From the NCBI RefSeq assembly GCF_004765785.1, contig NZ_ML219768.1, positions 293,226-342,574 of the forward strand: 49,349 nucleotides of DNA. Direction: 5' to 3'. The notes below the pieces were generated by a model that saw only the letters and a program-made list of their open reading frames with translations, made no database searches and was not told the origin of the DNA. The DNA comes from Halorussus ruber. GTDB lineage: Archaea > Halobacteriota > Halobacteria > Halobacteriales > Haladaptataceae. Both the position numbers and the translations under genes were made by a program. Numbering within the stretch: position 1 is the stretch's first letter; each line of letters begins with the position of its first letter. This document shows positions 40,151 through 49,265 of the stretch, one piece after another.

Positions 40151-41008
40151 ATGGGGACCGAGGAGTCCTGTATCGCCGTCGCGGTCGGAAACCCGGACAA
40201 CGCAGAGCAGTTGACCCGGACCGCGGTGGACGTGGCCCGCGACAGAGGCGGCGAGGTCTTCGTGGTCGGCGTCGTCGTCACGCCGCAGGAGTCGCCGCTC
40301 GCGCTGTTCACCGACGAGGTCATCACCCGCGAGTTCGGCGGCGAGCGCCGGGCCGTCCTCGACCGGGCGATAGAAGTCGCCTCCGGCACGGGTGTCCCCG
40401 TGTCGGGGCGACTGTTCGTGGCCTCTTCGCCAGCTCGGGGCGTCCTCCACGCCGTTCGCGAGCGAGGGTGCGACGGGGTGGTGGTCGGGTGGGAGGACCG
40501 GACCCGCGAGTCCGCAGTTCTCGGAAGCAACGTGGACCGCATCGTGCGCCGGGCCGACTGCGACGTGCTGGTCGAGAAAATCGGAGCAGTCGCCGACGGC
40601 GTGGAGGCGGTCCTCCTGCCGGTCGCCGAGAGCCGACACACGAAACTCGCGGCGTCTGTCGCGCGAGCCATCGCGGCCAGCAACGACGCCCGCGTGGACT
40701 TGCTCCGGGTCGTGGAGTCCCAGAGCGCAGAGTCGGAATCGGCGGCCCGCGACCTGCTCTCGGAGACGGCCGACCACCTCGCGGGCGTCCCGGTCGAGAC
40801 CGAGGTCCGGACGGGCGAGGTGGCCGACGAAATCGTCGCGGCCTCGCGGTCCCGAGACGTGACGGTCCTCGGCGCGACCCGGACCGGCGCGATTCGGCGG
40901 CGCGTGGTCGGCTCGACTCCTCGGGCGGTGGGCCAGCGCGCGGAGGGGACCGTGATTATGGCGAAGAAGGGCGACGGGTCGATGCTCTCGCGGGTGTTTC
41001 GGTTGTAG
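40151..41008 (+). CDS. Universal stress protein, tandem UspA domains
   Basis: A 285-residue protein with two UspA-like halves. The first begins SCIAVAVGNPDNAEQLTRTAVDVA and ends DGVVVGWEDR...DRIVRRADCDVLVEK. The second begins VEAVLLPVAESRHTKLAASVARA and ends VTVLGATRTGAIRRRVVGSTPR, followed by a membrane-neutral tail. Both ends show the G-x2-G-x9-G(S/T)-type nucleotide-binding pattern in weakened form, so ATP binding is uncertain. The ATG at 40151 gives MGTEESCIAVAVG; a 17-residue in-frame extension is not conserved. No partner gene is evident; such proteins often accompany transporters or stress genes. Confidence 0.85.
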   Translation: MGTEESCIAVAVGNPDNAEQLTRTAVDVARDRGGEVFVVGVVVTPQESPLALFTDEVITREFGGERRAVLDRAIEVASGTGVPVSGRLFVASSPARGVLHAVRERGCDGVVVGWEDRTRESAVLGSNVDRIVRRADCDVLVEKIGAVADGVEAVLLPVAESRHTKLAASVARAIAASNDARVDLLRVVESQSAESESAARDLLSETADHLAGVPVETEVRTGEVADEIVAASRSRDVTVLGATRTGAIRRRVVGSTPRAVGQRAEGTVIMAKKGDGSMLSRVFRL

Positions 41009-41051
41009 GTCGTGCAAAACCATTTTATCGAGCAGACGTTATTGGGTGCTG

Positions 41052-41252
41052 ATGGGAAATACTGTCCGGAAGTTTTCGTCTCTCGGGGCTCGTGAACCCT
41101 GTAACAACGAGAAAGAAGAACAGCAAAAGCTTGGAGATTCGCTTGACAGTATCGAGACCGAAGAGGGGCTTGGAGACCGACTCACGGGGATGTTTGAAGA
41201 AGTAGATGTAGATTCGGTTGAAGCAGTCCGTGAGTTGCGAGAGGACACATGA
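41052..41252 (+). CDS. Probable VapB-type antitoxin
   Basis: A 66-residue acidic protein (MGNTVRKFSSLGAREP... ending VDSVEAVRELREDT) directly upstream of and overlapping (ATGA) a PIN-domain gene. The C-terminal part, about residues 33-66, is typical of small antitoxins that wrap around the toxin. The N-terminal DNA-binding motif is not obvious. A TATA-like TTTTATC lies ~25-30 bases before the ATG at 41052, fitting a leaderless transcript. A GTG at 41046 is an alternative start. The call rests mostly on context. Confidence 0.6.
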   Translation: MGNTVRKFSSLGAREPCNNEKEEQQKLGDSLDSIETEEGLGDRLTGMFEEVDVDSVEAVRELREDT

Positions 41253-41654
41253 GTAGACGACTTTTCCTCGACACCAACGTCTTCATCGCCTCGATTACTA
41301 AAGAATCGGAGAGAGTAGAAGTAGCCAAGAAGCTCCTAAATTCCGACTACGAGTTTTACACATCTTTGTTGAATTTATTAGAGCTACGAACGGTACTTGC
41401 GAAGAAGAAACGGCTAGAACGGGGCCAAGTCGAAAAAGCGATAGAGCGAATTTCCGAGGAAGTAGAGATTATTTGTCCACGAAACGTCTGACGTTCTTGC
41501 AACGAATCAACTCCAGCAGGAGACCCTTCTCTATCCGATGGATTGTCTCATTCTTGCCGCAGCCAAGGACGCTAATGCCGAGTTAGTCACCTTCGACGGA
41601 GAAATGCTTGAAAACGGGGCTACGTCGCCATCTGAAATTCTCGACAGAGAATAG
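41249..41654 (+). pseudogene. PIN-domain (VapC-like) toxin, frameshifted
   Basis: VapC-type PIN domains are Mg-dependent RNases. The frame opens MSRRLFLDTNVFIASITK with the first metal Asp at residue 8 and LLNLLELRTVLAKK with a Glu, but stops at 41491 after 80 residues. In the +1 frame it continues to 41654 with SDVLATNQLQQ, YPMDCLILAAAKDANAELVTFDGEML: the missing PIN C-terminus including the later metal Asp residues. A single-base indel near 41470-41490 restores a ~134-residue protein. The toxin is therefore probably inactive, unless the base is a sequencing error or frameshifting is programmed. It abuts the upp stop with no intergenic base. Confidence 0.8.
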
Positions 41655-42332
41655 TTATTGCGTCCGGAAGGCCCGGTCGCCAGCGTCGCCGAGGCCGGGG
41701 ACGATGAAGCCCTCGTCGTTGAGTTCGTCGTCGATGGAGACCGTCAGGAGGTCGGCCTCGTCGAACTCGTCGCCGACGCGGAGGAGGCCCTCGGGCGCGC
41801 TGACCGCCGAGAGGACGAACAGGTCCTCGGGGTTCGGTTGCTCGTTCAGCACCTCGTCGAGGACCGCGCACATGGTCGAACCGGTGGCGAGCATGGGGTC
41901 GGCCACGATGACCGTGTCCTTCTCTCGAATCTCGGGGAGTTTCACGTAGTCGATGGTGATGGGGAAGCTCCCGTCCTCGCCGCGGCCAGCCTCCTCGTCG
42001 CGGCCCGCGCTGATGACGCCCTGCTTGGCGCGGGGGAAGGCCTTGAGCAGGCCCTCCACGAAGGGGGTCGCGGCCCGGAGGACGTTGATGATGACCACGT
42101 CGTCAAGTCCTTTGACGCGCTGGCCGGTCGTCTCGGTCAACGGCGTCTCGATGGAGACGTACTCGGTCTCCATCGCGCCGTCGATAATCTCGTAGCCGCA
42201 GATGCGGCCGAGCTTGACGAGGCCCTTCCGGAACCCGACTTGTTCGGTCTCGACGTCCCGAAGCTTCGAGAGGGTGTCCTGTGCCAAGGCGTGCGTGAGG
42301 AGTTTGGCGTCCCCGCGGTCCTCGATGGTCAT
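41655..42332 (-). CDS. upp: Uracil phosphoribosyltransferase
   Basis: Upp salvages uracil by joining it to PRPP to form UMP. The 225-residue protein has the PRPP-binding loop [14 protein letters not shown] near residue 130-143, the flexible region with [10 protein letters not shown], and the C-terminal uracil-binding segment [15 protein letters not shown], all as in bacterial and archaeal Upp. The ATG at 42332 gives [23 protein letters not shown]-like ATTAAAAGATAAG lies ~30 bases upstream, overlapping the stop of a truncated gene. It ends flush against the PIN pseudogene on the other strand. Confidence 0.94.
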   Translation of the reverse strand: MTIEDRGDAKLLTHALAQDTLSKLRDVETEQVGFRKGLVKLGRICGYEIIDGAMETEYVSIETPLTETTGQRVKGLDDVVIINVLRAATPFVEGLLKAFPRAKQGVISAGRDEEAGRGEDGSFPITIDYVKLPEIREKDTVIVADPMLATGSTMCAVLDEVLNEQPNPEDLFVLSAVSAPEGLLRVGDEFDEADLLTVSIDDELNDEGFIVPGLGDAGDRAFRTQ

Positions 42333-42362
42333 GTCTTATCCGTACTCGGGGCGCGCGAGGGC

Positions 42363-42515
42363 TTATCTTTTAATATGACCGGCCAGACCGAGAGTCAGAC
42401 CCACGGGCCAGCGTGCCAGTTTCAACCCGAGGACGCCGCCGAACAGCAGCCAGTGGGACGCGTCGGCGAGGACGTGGCCCAGAAAGTCCTCGGTCGGGTC
42501 CACCTTGTCCCAGTC
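42363..42515 (-). pseudogene. C-terminal fragment of a small membrane protein cut by transposon debris
   Basis: The frame ends DWDKVDPTEDFLGHVLADASHWLLFGGVLGLKLARWP...GHIKR: about 50 residues with a hydrophobic helix. Its upstream part is replaced by a transposon right end (hairpin CCCACGCCTTTAGCCGTGGG at 42521-42540). The missing N-terminus is not seen elsewhere in the window; the intact 59-residue membrane protein on the other side of the insertion appears to be a separate gene. Confidence 0.5.
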
Positions 42516-42520
42516 ATCTA

Positions 42521-43020
<500 letters not shown>

Positions 43021-43047
43021 GTCTGCCGTGGAAAATCGACGGTAGAA

Positions 43048-43227
43048 TCAACGAGTCACGAGATGCGTCACGACCATCAGGAGACCGGCGAGGAGCGCGA
43101 CGTTCTGCAACCCGAAGGTCACCATGTCGATGAACGCCAGCCCCCAAATCACGAGAGCCGCGAACGCCGTCGAGAGAACCAGATTCATCACGAACAGCAC
43201 GCGGGGGTCGCCCTGCGAGTTCGCCAT
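43048..43227 (-). CDS. Small two-helix membrane protein (59 residues)
   Basis: Function unknown. MANSQGDPRVLFVMNLVLST starts a first membrane helix (~10-32), a short loop with D follows, and LQNVALLAGLLMVVTHLVTR forms a second (~38-57). A TATA-like AGATAAG (gene-strand sense) lies ~25-30 bases upstream of the ATG at 43227. Such two-helix proteins are common and uncharacterised in haloarchaea. Its stop is ~28 bases from the TnpB remnant, so it seems to have escaped disruption. Confidence 0.65.
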   Translation of the reverse strand: MANSQGDPRVLFVMNLVLSTAFAALVIWGLAFIDMVTFGLQNVALLAGLLMVVTHLVTR

Positions 43228-43310
43228 GCCGGGCAGTCTCGGCCACAGCGACTTATCTCTTCCCCGACAGAGGCCAGCAGAGCGAAGGGTACGGAGCGCG
43301 AACAGCCGAT

Positions 43311-43625
43311 ATGCGACCGGTGAATAGACGCGGGACGCCGGTTGACCCGGTTCCCTTTCTGGTCGTCGCGGCGGCGGGGTTCCTCGGCTGTTACAGTTGC
43401 GGCCCGATTTACCTGATGGAGTTCGGCGTCGGACTGCCGAGCGCGCTCGCGGTCACGACGCTGGTATTTTTCGCCACGACCGTCCTCGCCTACTACCGGT
43501 TCGTCTGGACCGCGCGCCCGGACCTGCGGTCGGAGATTCCGGCGGGCCTCCGCCTGCGGCGCATCGTACTGGCCGGACTGGCGATCGGCGGACTGTTCGT
43601 CCTGCTGTCGCTTCCGCTCTACTGA
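43311..43625 (+). CDS. Small three-helix membrane protein
   Basis: Function unknown. The 104-residue protein starts MRPVNRRGTPVDPVPFLVVAAAG; three membrane helices are likely at ~13-30, ~38-60 and ~82-102, with a basic loop (RFVWTARPDLRSEIPAGLRLRR) between the last two. YSCGPIYLMEFG in the first loop is a recognisable conserved-looking segment. It is followed by the SRPBCC gene after 37 bases in the same direction, so the two may be co-transcribed. Confidence 0.65.
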   Translation: MRPVNRRGTPVDPVPFLVVAAAGFLGCYSCGPIYLMEFGVGLPSALAVTTLVFFATTVLAYYRFVWTARPDLRSEIPAGLRLRRIVLAGLAIGGLFVLLSLPLY

Positions 43626-43662
43626 GCGAAACACTTTCCTCGCGGGTTGCGTACTGCCACCA

Positions 43663-44070
43663 ATGCGCGAGGTCGAGGTCTCGGCGTTCGTGCCCGCGTC
43701 ACCCGTAACCGTGGAGCGCGCGCTCACGCCGACGGCAGTGGTCGAGTACGAGGGAAGTTTCGAGGTACGGGACGTGACCGACCGCGACGACGGGACGACC
43801 GTGACCGTCGGAGCGAGAGGACTGACGATGCGCCTCGACTTCGAGGAGCGCGAGGACGGCCTGTGCTACCGCCAGCGAGGCGAGGAGGGTCCCTTCGAGG
43901 CGATGGAGACCGAGTTTTCGGTCGCGGCCGAGGAGGGCGGGAGCAGGGTCACGGCCTCCTCGCGGGTGAGCCTCGGCCTGCCGGTGTCGGCACTCTCGGA
44001 CCGCGTCGCGGCGTGGAAGCGCCGGGGCGAACTCCGCCGGGCGCTCGACGCGCTGGCCGAGGACGTGTGA
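43663..44070 (+). CDS. SRPBCC-fold protein
   Basis: A 135-residue protein with the helix-grip (START/polyketide cyclase) pattern: VEVSAFVPASPVTVERAL at the start, alternating strands (YEGSFEVRDVTD, TTVTVGARGLTMRLDFEE, CYRQRGEEGPFEAMETEFSV), and a long C-terminal helix (LSDRVAAWKRRGELRRALDALAED). Such proteins bind hydrophobic ligands; the ligand here is unknown. It sits at the left edge of the non-autonomous transposon at 44140 and is intact. Confidence 0.75.
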   Translation: MREVEVSAFVPASPVTVERALTPTAVVEYEGSFEVRDVTDRDDGTTVTVGARGLTMRLDFEEREDGLCYRQRGEEGPFEAMETEFSVAAEEGGSRVTASSRVSLGLPVSALSDRVAAWKRRGELRRALDALAEDV

Positions 44071-44139
44071 GGCGGCGGAGGTGTCGAGTTTCCGGTAATC
44101 GGTCGTGCAGGCGCTGTTCACGACCGGCACGGGTTTTAT

Positions 44140-44707
44140 ACGCTGAATAGGCGCAATACCACGGCGTGTAGGCCGTGGATACGCGCCGTCACTAAGTGAT
44201 ACGTTCCACCGACAAGAGCCGAGTCCGAATTTCCAGTCTATACTTTCAAGTGGGAAGAATCGCTATAGAGGAGCAAGGTCAGGTCGGAACGGAGCGGATT
44301 CCGAACGACCGTCGGAGGCGGCCTGCCCGCCCACGTAACGAGGTCGTTCGAGACGGCTTCGCCGTCTCGTGATGACGAAAATCTCCGATTTTCGAACCAC
44401 AGTATCCGAAATACCGACGCGGTGAACGTGAATCCTCGAAGGGTTCGTCTCCGTGCCCGTCGGTTGAGCAAGCCGACGATACCTCCGAGTCCGGAGACGT
44501 GTCAGCGACTCCCTGCTGGCACAAACAACAGCTGGGAGTCAACGACACCGAGGAGAGGAGTAACGGCCATTTGGCATGGCCAGACAGCCACCGACCACGA
44601 TGGCAGGGTTAGATGCCGACTCCCGTGAAGTGGCGGCGTCCCTGGTTGCAGACCTGAAATTCCCACCGCTCGGGATTCCTCCGCGTTCACGCGGAGGAGG
44701 ATGTCAA
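44140..44707 (+). mobile_element. Non-autonomous relative of the IS at 38237 (568 bases)
   Basis: Both ends match the complete element in opposite orientation. Left end: ACGCTGAATAGGCGCAATACC, hairpin CCACGGCGTGTAGGCCGTGG, then GATACGCGCCGTCACTAAGTG, ending about 44215. Right end: CGCTCGGGATTCCTCCGCG, hairpin, GGAGGATGTCAA ending 44707. Target TTAT precedes the left end. The interior (44216-44665) has no intact tnpB; a short frame with NTDAVNVNPRR at ~44410 may be a decayed RuvC-III region, but this is weak. It is the size of a MITE-like derivative. Confidence 0.75.
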
Positions 44708-45073
44708 TGTATAGGCGTTTTAAAGAAGGGAGAGTACAGGAAGGCCAAAAGCTAGCTACTGCCGAAGCCTCGGCGTCACCGCAACCGCTCCGCACCGCTC
44801 CGCGTCTCGCAAGCCTCAGTCGTCGCTCCCTTCGGTCGCTCCTCCTTTCGCTACTCATCCACCGGCGGACAAACCGCGTCCTCCGAGCCTTCGGCTTCGC
44901 CGAAGACCTCGCACGCCGATGGCGCGGCCACTCCGGGCCGCGCCAGCGCGCGCCGAAGAGAAATATTCCCACTTCGGATTGGAAATCCACACTTCCAGAG
45001 CGGTACGTCCGAAAAACGGCGTCCGGGTTGCGCCCAGCGGCAACCTTTTATCGGCGGGGGGACTGTATGGGAA
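44708..45073. other. 366-base intergenic region with a GC-rich repeat-like segment
   Basis: No gene recognised. 44745-44830 is rich in CCGCACCGCTCCGC-type sequence and, on the minus strand, loosely resembles 36950-37065 (GAGGCTTGCGAGACGCGGAG, then CTAGCT). A hairpin CCTTCGGCTTCGCCGAAGA is near 44889. A TATA-like CTTTTATCGG lies ~25-30 bases before the gene at 45074. Confidence 0.35.
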
Positions 45074-45373
45074 ATGATGACACTTGCCGACCGAATCGAA
45101 TCCTACCGCGAACTCCTCGAGGAGTGGTTGCACGGCCTCTATCACGGGATGGTAGAGCATCCGGCCTACGAGCTCATCGAGCAGGAGGCAGAGGACTCCG
45201 AGGACGCCTTCATGTTCGCGTGCTTCTCCGATGCGTTCGGTATCCCGAGTCCCGTCTCCTACTACACCGCCGAACTGTTGCCCTACCTCGGCGAGGAGTT
45301 CCAGCACTGGGAGCGCCGGATGTGGGACCGCGAGTCGATGCTCGAACGCAAGGGCCACCAATATCACTTCTAA
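45074..45373 (+). CDS. Small acidic protein encoded with ArsA-type ATPase
   Basis: A 99-residue acidic, helical protein (MMTLADRIESYRELLEEWLHGLYHGMVEHP..., ending LEEF-type helix EEFQHWERRMWDRE). It is rich in His, Trp and Met, including HGLYHGMVEHP. I know no function. It ends one base before the ATPase start at 45375, so the two are co-translated and probably work together. ArsA/Get3-type ATPases bind clients or small partners, and this protein could be one; that is inference. ATG 45077 is an equally good start. Confidence 0.75.
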   Translation: MMTLADRIESYRELLEEWLHGLYHGMVEHPAYELIEQEAEDSEDAFMFACFSDAFGIPSPVSYYTAELLPYLGEEFQHWERRMWDRESMLERKGHQYHF

Positions 45374-45374
45374 C

Positions 45375-46400
45375 ATGAACAAGTTCGTCTTCTTCGGCGG
45401 CAAGGGCGGCGTCGGCAAGACCACCGTCTCGTGCGCCTACGGCTTGAAATGCGCCCGAGAGGGCCTGAAGACGCTGGTCGTCTCGACCGACCCGGCACAC
45501 AGCACCTCCGACGTGTTCGACCAGCAGTTCGGCGACGACCCCGAGCGAGTCGAGGCCTACGAGAACCTCTGGGCGATGGAACTCGACCCCGACGAGGAGG
45601 TCCAGCGCCACATGATGGAAATCAAGCGGACCATGAGCGACCAGGTGAGTCCCGCCATCGTCAACGAGATCGACCGCCAAATCGAGTTGGCTCACCGGAC
45701 GCCCGGTGCCCACGAAGCTGCGCTGTTCGACCGCTTTATCGACGTGATGCGCGAGGCGTCGGCAGACGCCTCGGAACGAGCGAGCGGGGAGGGACGACCC
45801 GCGAGCAACTCCGAGGAGTACGACCGCGTGGTCTTCGACACTTCGCCGACCGGCGGGACGCTCCGCCTGCTGTCGCTGCCGGACTTCCTCGAAGGCTGGA
45901 TAGAGCGTCTGCTGGAGAAGCGCGAGCAGAGCCTCGACCTCTACGAGAAGGCGGCCATCGGCAAGCGCGAACCCCGCCAGACGATAGAGCAGGACCCCAT
46001 CATCGCCCGACTGGTCGAGCGCAAGGAGATGTTCGAGTTCGCGGGCGAGACCCTGACCAACGACGCCACCTTCTTCCTCGTCCTCAACCCCGACGAACTC
46101 TCGATTCGGGAGACCAGTCGCGCAATCGAGGACCTGGACGAGTACGACCTCAACGTCGCGGGACTCGTGATTAACAAAATCGCGCCCGAACCCGACGAGG
46201 GCGAGGAGGGAACCGGCGCGACCTACCTCCGCGAGCGCCACCGGACCGAACAGGACCGCATCCGGCGCATCGAGGAGAAGTTCGCGGAACCGGTCGTGGC
46301 CCGCATCGTCCAGCGCGTCGAGGAGGTGAAAGGCGACCTGCTGGAGGAAGTCGCGGCCGAGTTGGACATCGAAGTTGCACCGGATTCTCCTCGGCCCTGA
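45375..46400 (+). CDS. arsA: ArsA/Get3-family ATPase
   Basis: A 341-residue P-loop ATPase with the deviant Walker A motif GGKGGVGKTT at residues 8-17, the A-loop/switch VVSTDPAHSTSDVF and the second switch FDTSPTGGTLRLL. The family includes arsenite-efflux ATPases and the tail-anchored protein targeting factor Get3. No CxxC or arsenite-binding cysteines are visible in the second half, favouring a Get3-like or other targeting role over arsenite efflux, and no arsB lies nearby. The insert QASADASERASGEGRPASN at ~135-153 is low-complexity. The ATG at 45375 follows the 99-residue partner by one base; a longer in-frame start inside that gene is rejected. Confidence 0.88.
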   Translation: MNKFVFFGGKGGVGKTTVSCAYGLKCAREGLKTLVVSTDPAHSTSDVFDQQFGDDPERVEAYENLWAMELDPDEEVQRHMMEIKRTMSDQVSPAIVNEIDRQIELAHRTPGAHEAALFDRFIDVMREASADASERASGEGRPASNSEEYDRVVFDTSPTGGTLRLLSLPDFLEGWIERLLEKREQSLDLYEKAAIGKREPRQTIEQDPIIARLVERKEMFEFAGETLTNDATFFLVLNPDELSIRETSRAIEDLDEYDLNVAGLVINKIAPEPDEGEEGTGATYLRERHRTEQDRIRRIEEKFAEPVVARIVQRVEEVKGDLLEEVAAELDIEVAPDSPRP

Positions 46401-46592
46401 GCGAGCCGGGCCTTCGCCACGACACCCGCCGAACCCGAAACATTCAGATATCCATCAATATATTACTTCCTTCATTTTTGGCTCCGGGAAGGTGTGTTAT
46501 ATCGTTCTCAGCGTGTCTACTAAGGATAATAAACATACATTATAAGCAAAAATAGGAACAATCTTTAAGTCGCTGTTTTCCGTTTCCCTGAA

Positions 46593-48437
46593 ATGAGGTC
46601 TCATACCATGGTGCAAGTAATCTGGCTGGTGGTCGCGGTACTCGTCCTGTTTAGCGCGGGGTATCTGGGATACTCCAGATACCTCTCCCAGTTCGTAGAA
46701 CTGGACGAGGACCGAACCACACCAGCACACAAGTACGACGACGGGCAAGAGTACGTCCCGTCGAAGAAGCCGGTACTGTTGGGGCATCACTATTCGAGTA
46801 TCGCGGGCGGGGCACCTATCGTGGGACCCATCACCGCCGCGGTCTGGTGGGGATGGGTCCCGGCGTTCCTCTGGGTCGCCATCGGCAACCCGCTTTTCGG
46901 GAGCGTCCACGACTTCATGTCGCTGACCTCCAGCGTCCGCCACGAGGGCAAGTCGATAGGCTACATCATCGGCGAGTACGTCGGCGAGCGCGGCAAGAAC
47001 ATGATTCTGTGGTTCGCCTTCCTGACCATCATCCTCGTGGTCGGGGTGTTCGCGCTGGTGGTGGCGCTGGTGTTCACCGCCTACCCGCAGACGGCGACCG
47101 CAAGCACCGTCTACATCCTGCTGGCGCTGGTATTCGGGGTCTACCTCTACCAACTCGACCTCCCCTTCCTGCCGGGGACCGTGACGTTCGTCGCCGCGGT
47201 GTTCGCGGGCGTCTGGGTCGGCGTCGAGTACCCCATCGCGCTGACCGCCGACGCGGGGTCGTTCGCTCCTTACCCCGAGGGAACCATCGTCCTGCTCAAC
47301 AGCAACCCGCTCCCGGTGGTTCTCGGAAGCGGGAACCTCGCAATGTGGATTCCGGTCGTGATGGTGTACGGCTTCATCGCCAGCGTGCTTCCCGTGTGGG
47401 TCCTGCTCCAGCCGCGGGACTTCCTCACGTCGAGTCTGCTCTACACGGGCGTCGGTGCCGTCCTGCTGGGCGTCATCGTCGGCACGTTCACGGGCGCTGG
47501 CGAGACGTTCGCCATCCAGATGGAGGCCTACAAGGGCTTCTTCGGCGACCCGCAGTTCACTACCGCGCCGCTGTTCCCCATCCTGTTCGTGACCATCGCG
47601 TGCGGGACGATCAGCGGGTTCCACTCGCTGGTCTCGTCGGGGACGACGGCCAAGCAACTCGACAAGGAGACCGACGCCAGACTCATCGGCTACGGCGGGA
47701 TGCTCGGCGAGGGCCTGCTGGCGACCGTCGCGCTGGTCACGGTGTCGCTGGCCGCACAGACTCCCGCCGGAAGCGGCATCGGCCTCGCGCTCCCCAACTT
47801 CGCGGCGGGCGGCGGCATCGTCATCAACACCGCCTTCGGCATCGGCGAGACCATCGCCGCGACGTTCATGGGCCTCGTGCTGGTGAGCTTCCTGCTCACG
47901 AGTACGGACACCGCGGTCCGCCTCGGTCGGTACATGATGGAGGAGATCGTCGGCACCCCCGAGACGCAGGTCGAGGAGGCCGCCGCGAACCGGTACGTCG
48001 CCGCGGGCATCCAGATTCTCCCGGCGTACCTGCTGGTTGCGACCGGTAGCTGGGCCGACCTCTGGCCGCTGTTCGGCGGCGCGAACCAGACGCTGGCGGC
48101 GCTCGCGCTGCTGGTCGCCACGCTCTGGCTGGCCAACTGGGACGACAGCAAGCAGTTGCTCAGCACGGGCGTCCCGATGGCCATCATGTTCTCGATGACG
48201 ACGCTGGCGTTGCTCTATCTGGCGTTCTGGCAGAACCTGAACAACAAACTTCTGAACTCCGAGTGGATGGCGGAGGCCGGGACACTCGACTTGGTGGCCA
48301 CCGTCCTCCAGATAGCAATCGCGCTCGTGTTGGTCTACATGGCCGTCTCGCTGGTCAGGATGGGCTACACCAACATCAAGAAGGTGAGAGGCGGCGAGAC
48401 GGTCGCCGCGGACGGCGGGGAGGTGGGAGACGACTGA
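46593..48437 (+). CDS. cstA: CstA-family (carbon starvation) transporter
   Basis: CstA proteins import peptides or pyruvate under carbon limitation. The 614-residue protein has about sixteen membrane helices and family motifs KPVLLGHHYSSIAGGAPIVGP, WWGWVPAFLWVAIGN, FGSVHDFMSLTSSVRHEGKS and CGTISGFHSLVSSGTTAKQL. The second half shows FLLTSTDTAVRLGRYMMEE and FGGANQTLAALALLVATLWL. The start is ATG 46593 (MRSHTMVQVIW); ATG 46608 is also possible and would begin directly with the first helix. It lies ~190 bases after arsA with a TATA-like sequence ~30 bases upstream, so it is probably its own transcript. Confidence 0.92.
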   Translation: MRSHTMVQVIWLVVAVLVLFSAGYLGYSRYLSQFVELDEDRTTPAHKYDDGQEYVPSKKPVLLGHHYSSIAGGAPIVGPITAAVWWGWVPAFLWVAIGNPLFGSVHDFMSLTSSVRHEGKSIGYIIGEYVGERGKNMILWFAFLTIILVVGVFALVVALVFTAYPQTATASTVYILLALVFGVYLYQLDLPFLPGTVTFVAAVFAGVWVGVEYPIALTADAGSFAPYPEGTIVLLNSNPLPVVLGSGNLAMWIPVVMVYGFIASVLPVWVLLQPRDFLTSSLLYTGVGAVLLGVIVGTFTGAGETFAIQMEAYKGFFGDPQFTTAPLFPILFVTIACGTISGFHSLVSSGTTAKQLDKETDARLIGYGGMLGEGLLATVALVTVSLAAQTPAGSGIGLALPNFAAGGGIVINTAFGIGETIAATFMGLVLVSFLLTSTDTAVRLGRYMMEEIVGTPETQVEEAAANRYVAAGIQILPAYLLVATGSWADLWPLFGGANQTLAALALLVATLWLANWDDSKQLLSTGVPMAIMFSMTTLALLYLAFWQNLNNKLLNSEWMAEAGTLDLVATVLQIAIALVLVYMAVSLVRMGYTNIKKVRGGETVAADGGEVGDD

Positions 48438-48465
48438 GGCGGTCGAGAAAGTCAGCGACAGGGCG

Positions 48466-49113
48466 CTAAATCTGGAACCGACGCGCGATTAACCTGAGCA
48501 GTCCAGGTCGCTCTTTTTCGATGGGGTCCCACAACCGGAAGGCCTCCTCGACGGTCGCCTCCTGACTCGCCACGATGTCGTCCTCGTCGGGCGCGACTGC
48601 GACCAGATTGATTTCGTAGTGGCCGTAGTAGCCGTACTTCAGCATGGTGCGGTCGCGGAAGTCGGCGACGAACTCGCGCAGGTCCGCCGAAATCGTGGGG
48701 ACGACGAGGACGAAGGTGAAGTCGGTGCTGTAGTGTTCTTCGTCGGCCTCGATCCACTCGTCGGCGAGGTCGTGGCCGAGTTCGACCAGTCGCTCGGCGT
48801 CGGCGACGCTCGCGCCGCCGGTCCGCCGGACGAACAGGTGTTCCTGCTGGTCGTGGTGGCCGAACGAGAGCGCGGGGTGGAAGAAGTGCTTCTCGCTGTG
48901 GACGACCAACTGGCCGTAGAGGGTGAACGCCTCGCCGCGGACCGTCCGGTCCTTTTCGAGGTCGAAGTTGTGCATCAGGCGGTCGCTCACCCGGTCTACG
49001 TACTCGTCGTCCCAGTCCGGTACGTCGGGCGCTTGGTCGTCAGCGATTTCGGCCTCGGCGGTCGTCTCGGTCTGCGCTGGCGAGTCGTTCGAGTCGGGGG
49101 TCGAGTCACTCAT
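48466..49113 (-). CDS. Haloarchaeal protein of unknown function
   Basis: A 215-residue, strongly acidic protein. After a ~30-residue low-complexity N-terminus (TPDSNDSPAQTETTAEAEI) comes a folded part with WDDEYVDRVSDRLMHNFDLEK, ALSFGHHDQQEHLFVRR, STDFTFVLVVPTISADLREFVADF and KYGYYGHYEINLVAVAPDEDD. The last ~25 residues are basic (IEKERPGLLRLIARRFQI). I know only that similar proteins occur in haloarchaea; no function can be given. It converges with cstA and is transcribed from near the window edge, just before the homopolymer artefact. Confidence 0.75.
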   Translation of the reverse strand: MSDSTPDSNDSPAQTETTAEAEIADDQAPDVPDWDDEYVDRVSDRLMHNFDLEKDRTVRGEAFTLYGQLVVHSEKHFFHPALSFGHHDQQEHLFVRRTGGASVADAERLVELGHDLADEWIEADEEHYSTDFTFVLVVPTISADLREFVADFRDRTMLKYGYYGHYEINLVAVAPDEDDIVASQEATVEEAFRLWDPIEKERPGLLRLIARRFQI

Positions 49114-49265
49114 GGGTAGGGGTATGGAGCGTCGTCGGTGGTTGGTTCGCCGAGCGTTCGCGCTCGGTGGTCTCCTCGGCGGTTCCGACGCGGTGTTTCA
49201 CGTGTGACCACAGCACACGGTGGGTTAAATACTCTCGGACGATTTGGCCGTCCGAACGTGGTCGT

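Noticed and set aside
49113-49207. Small plus-strand frame with a twin-arginine-like start (RRRWLVRRAFALGG)
   Set aside because: It lies in the promoter region of the minus-strand gene, has only 31 codons from the nearest ATG and no usable hydrophobic core; most likely chance.
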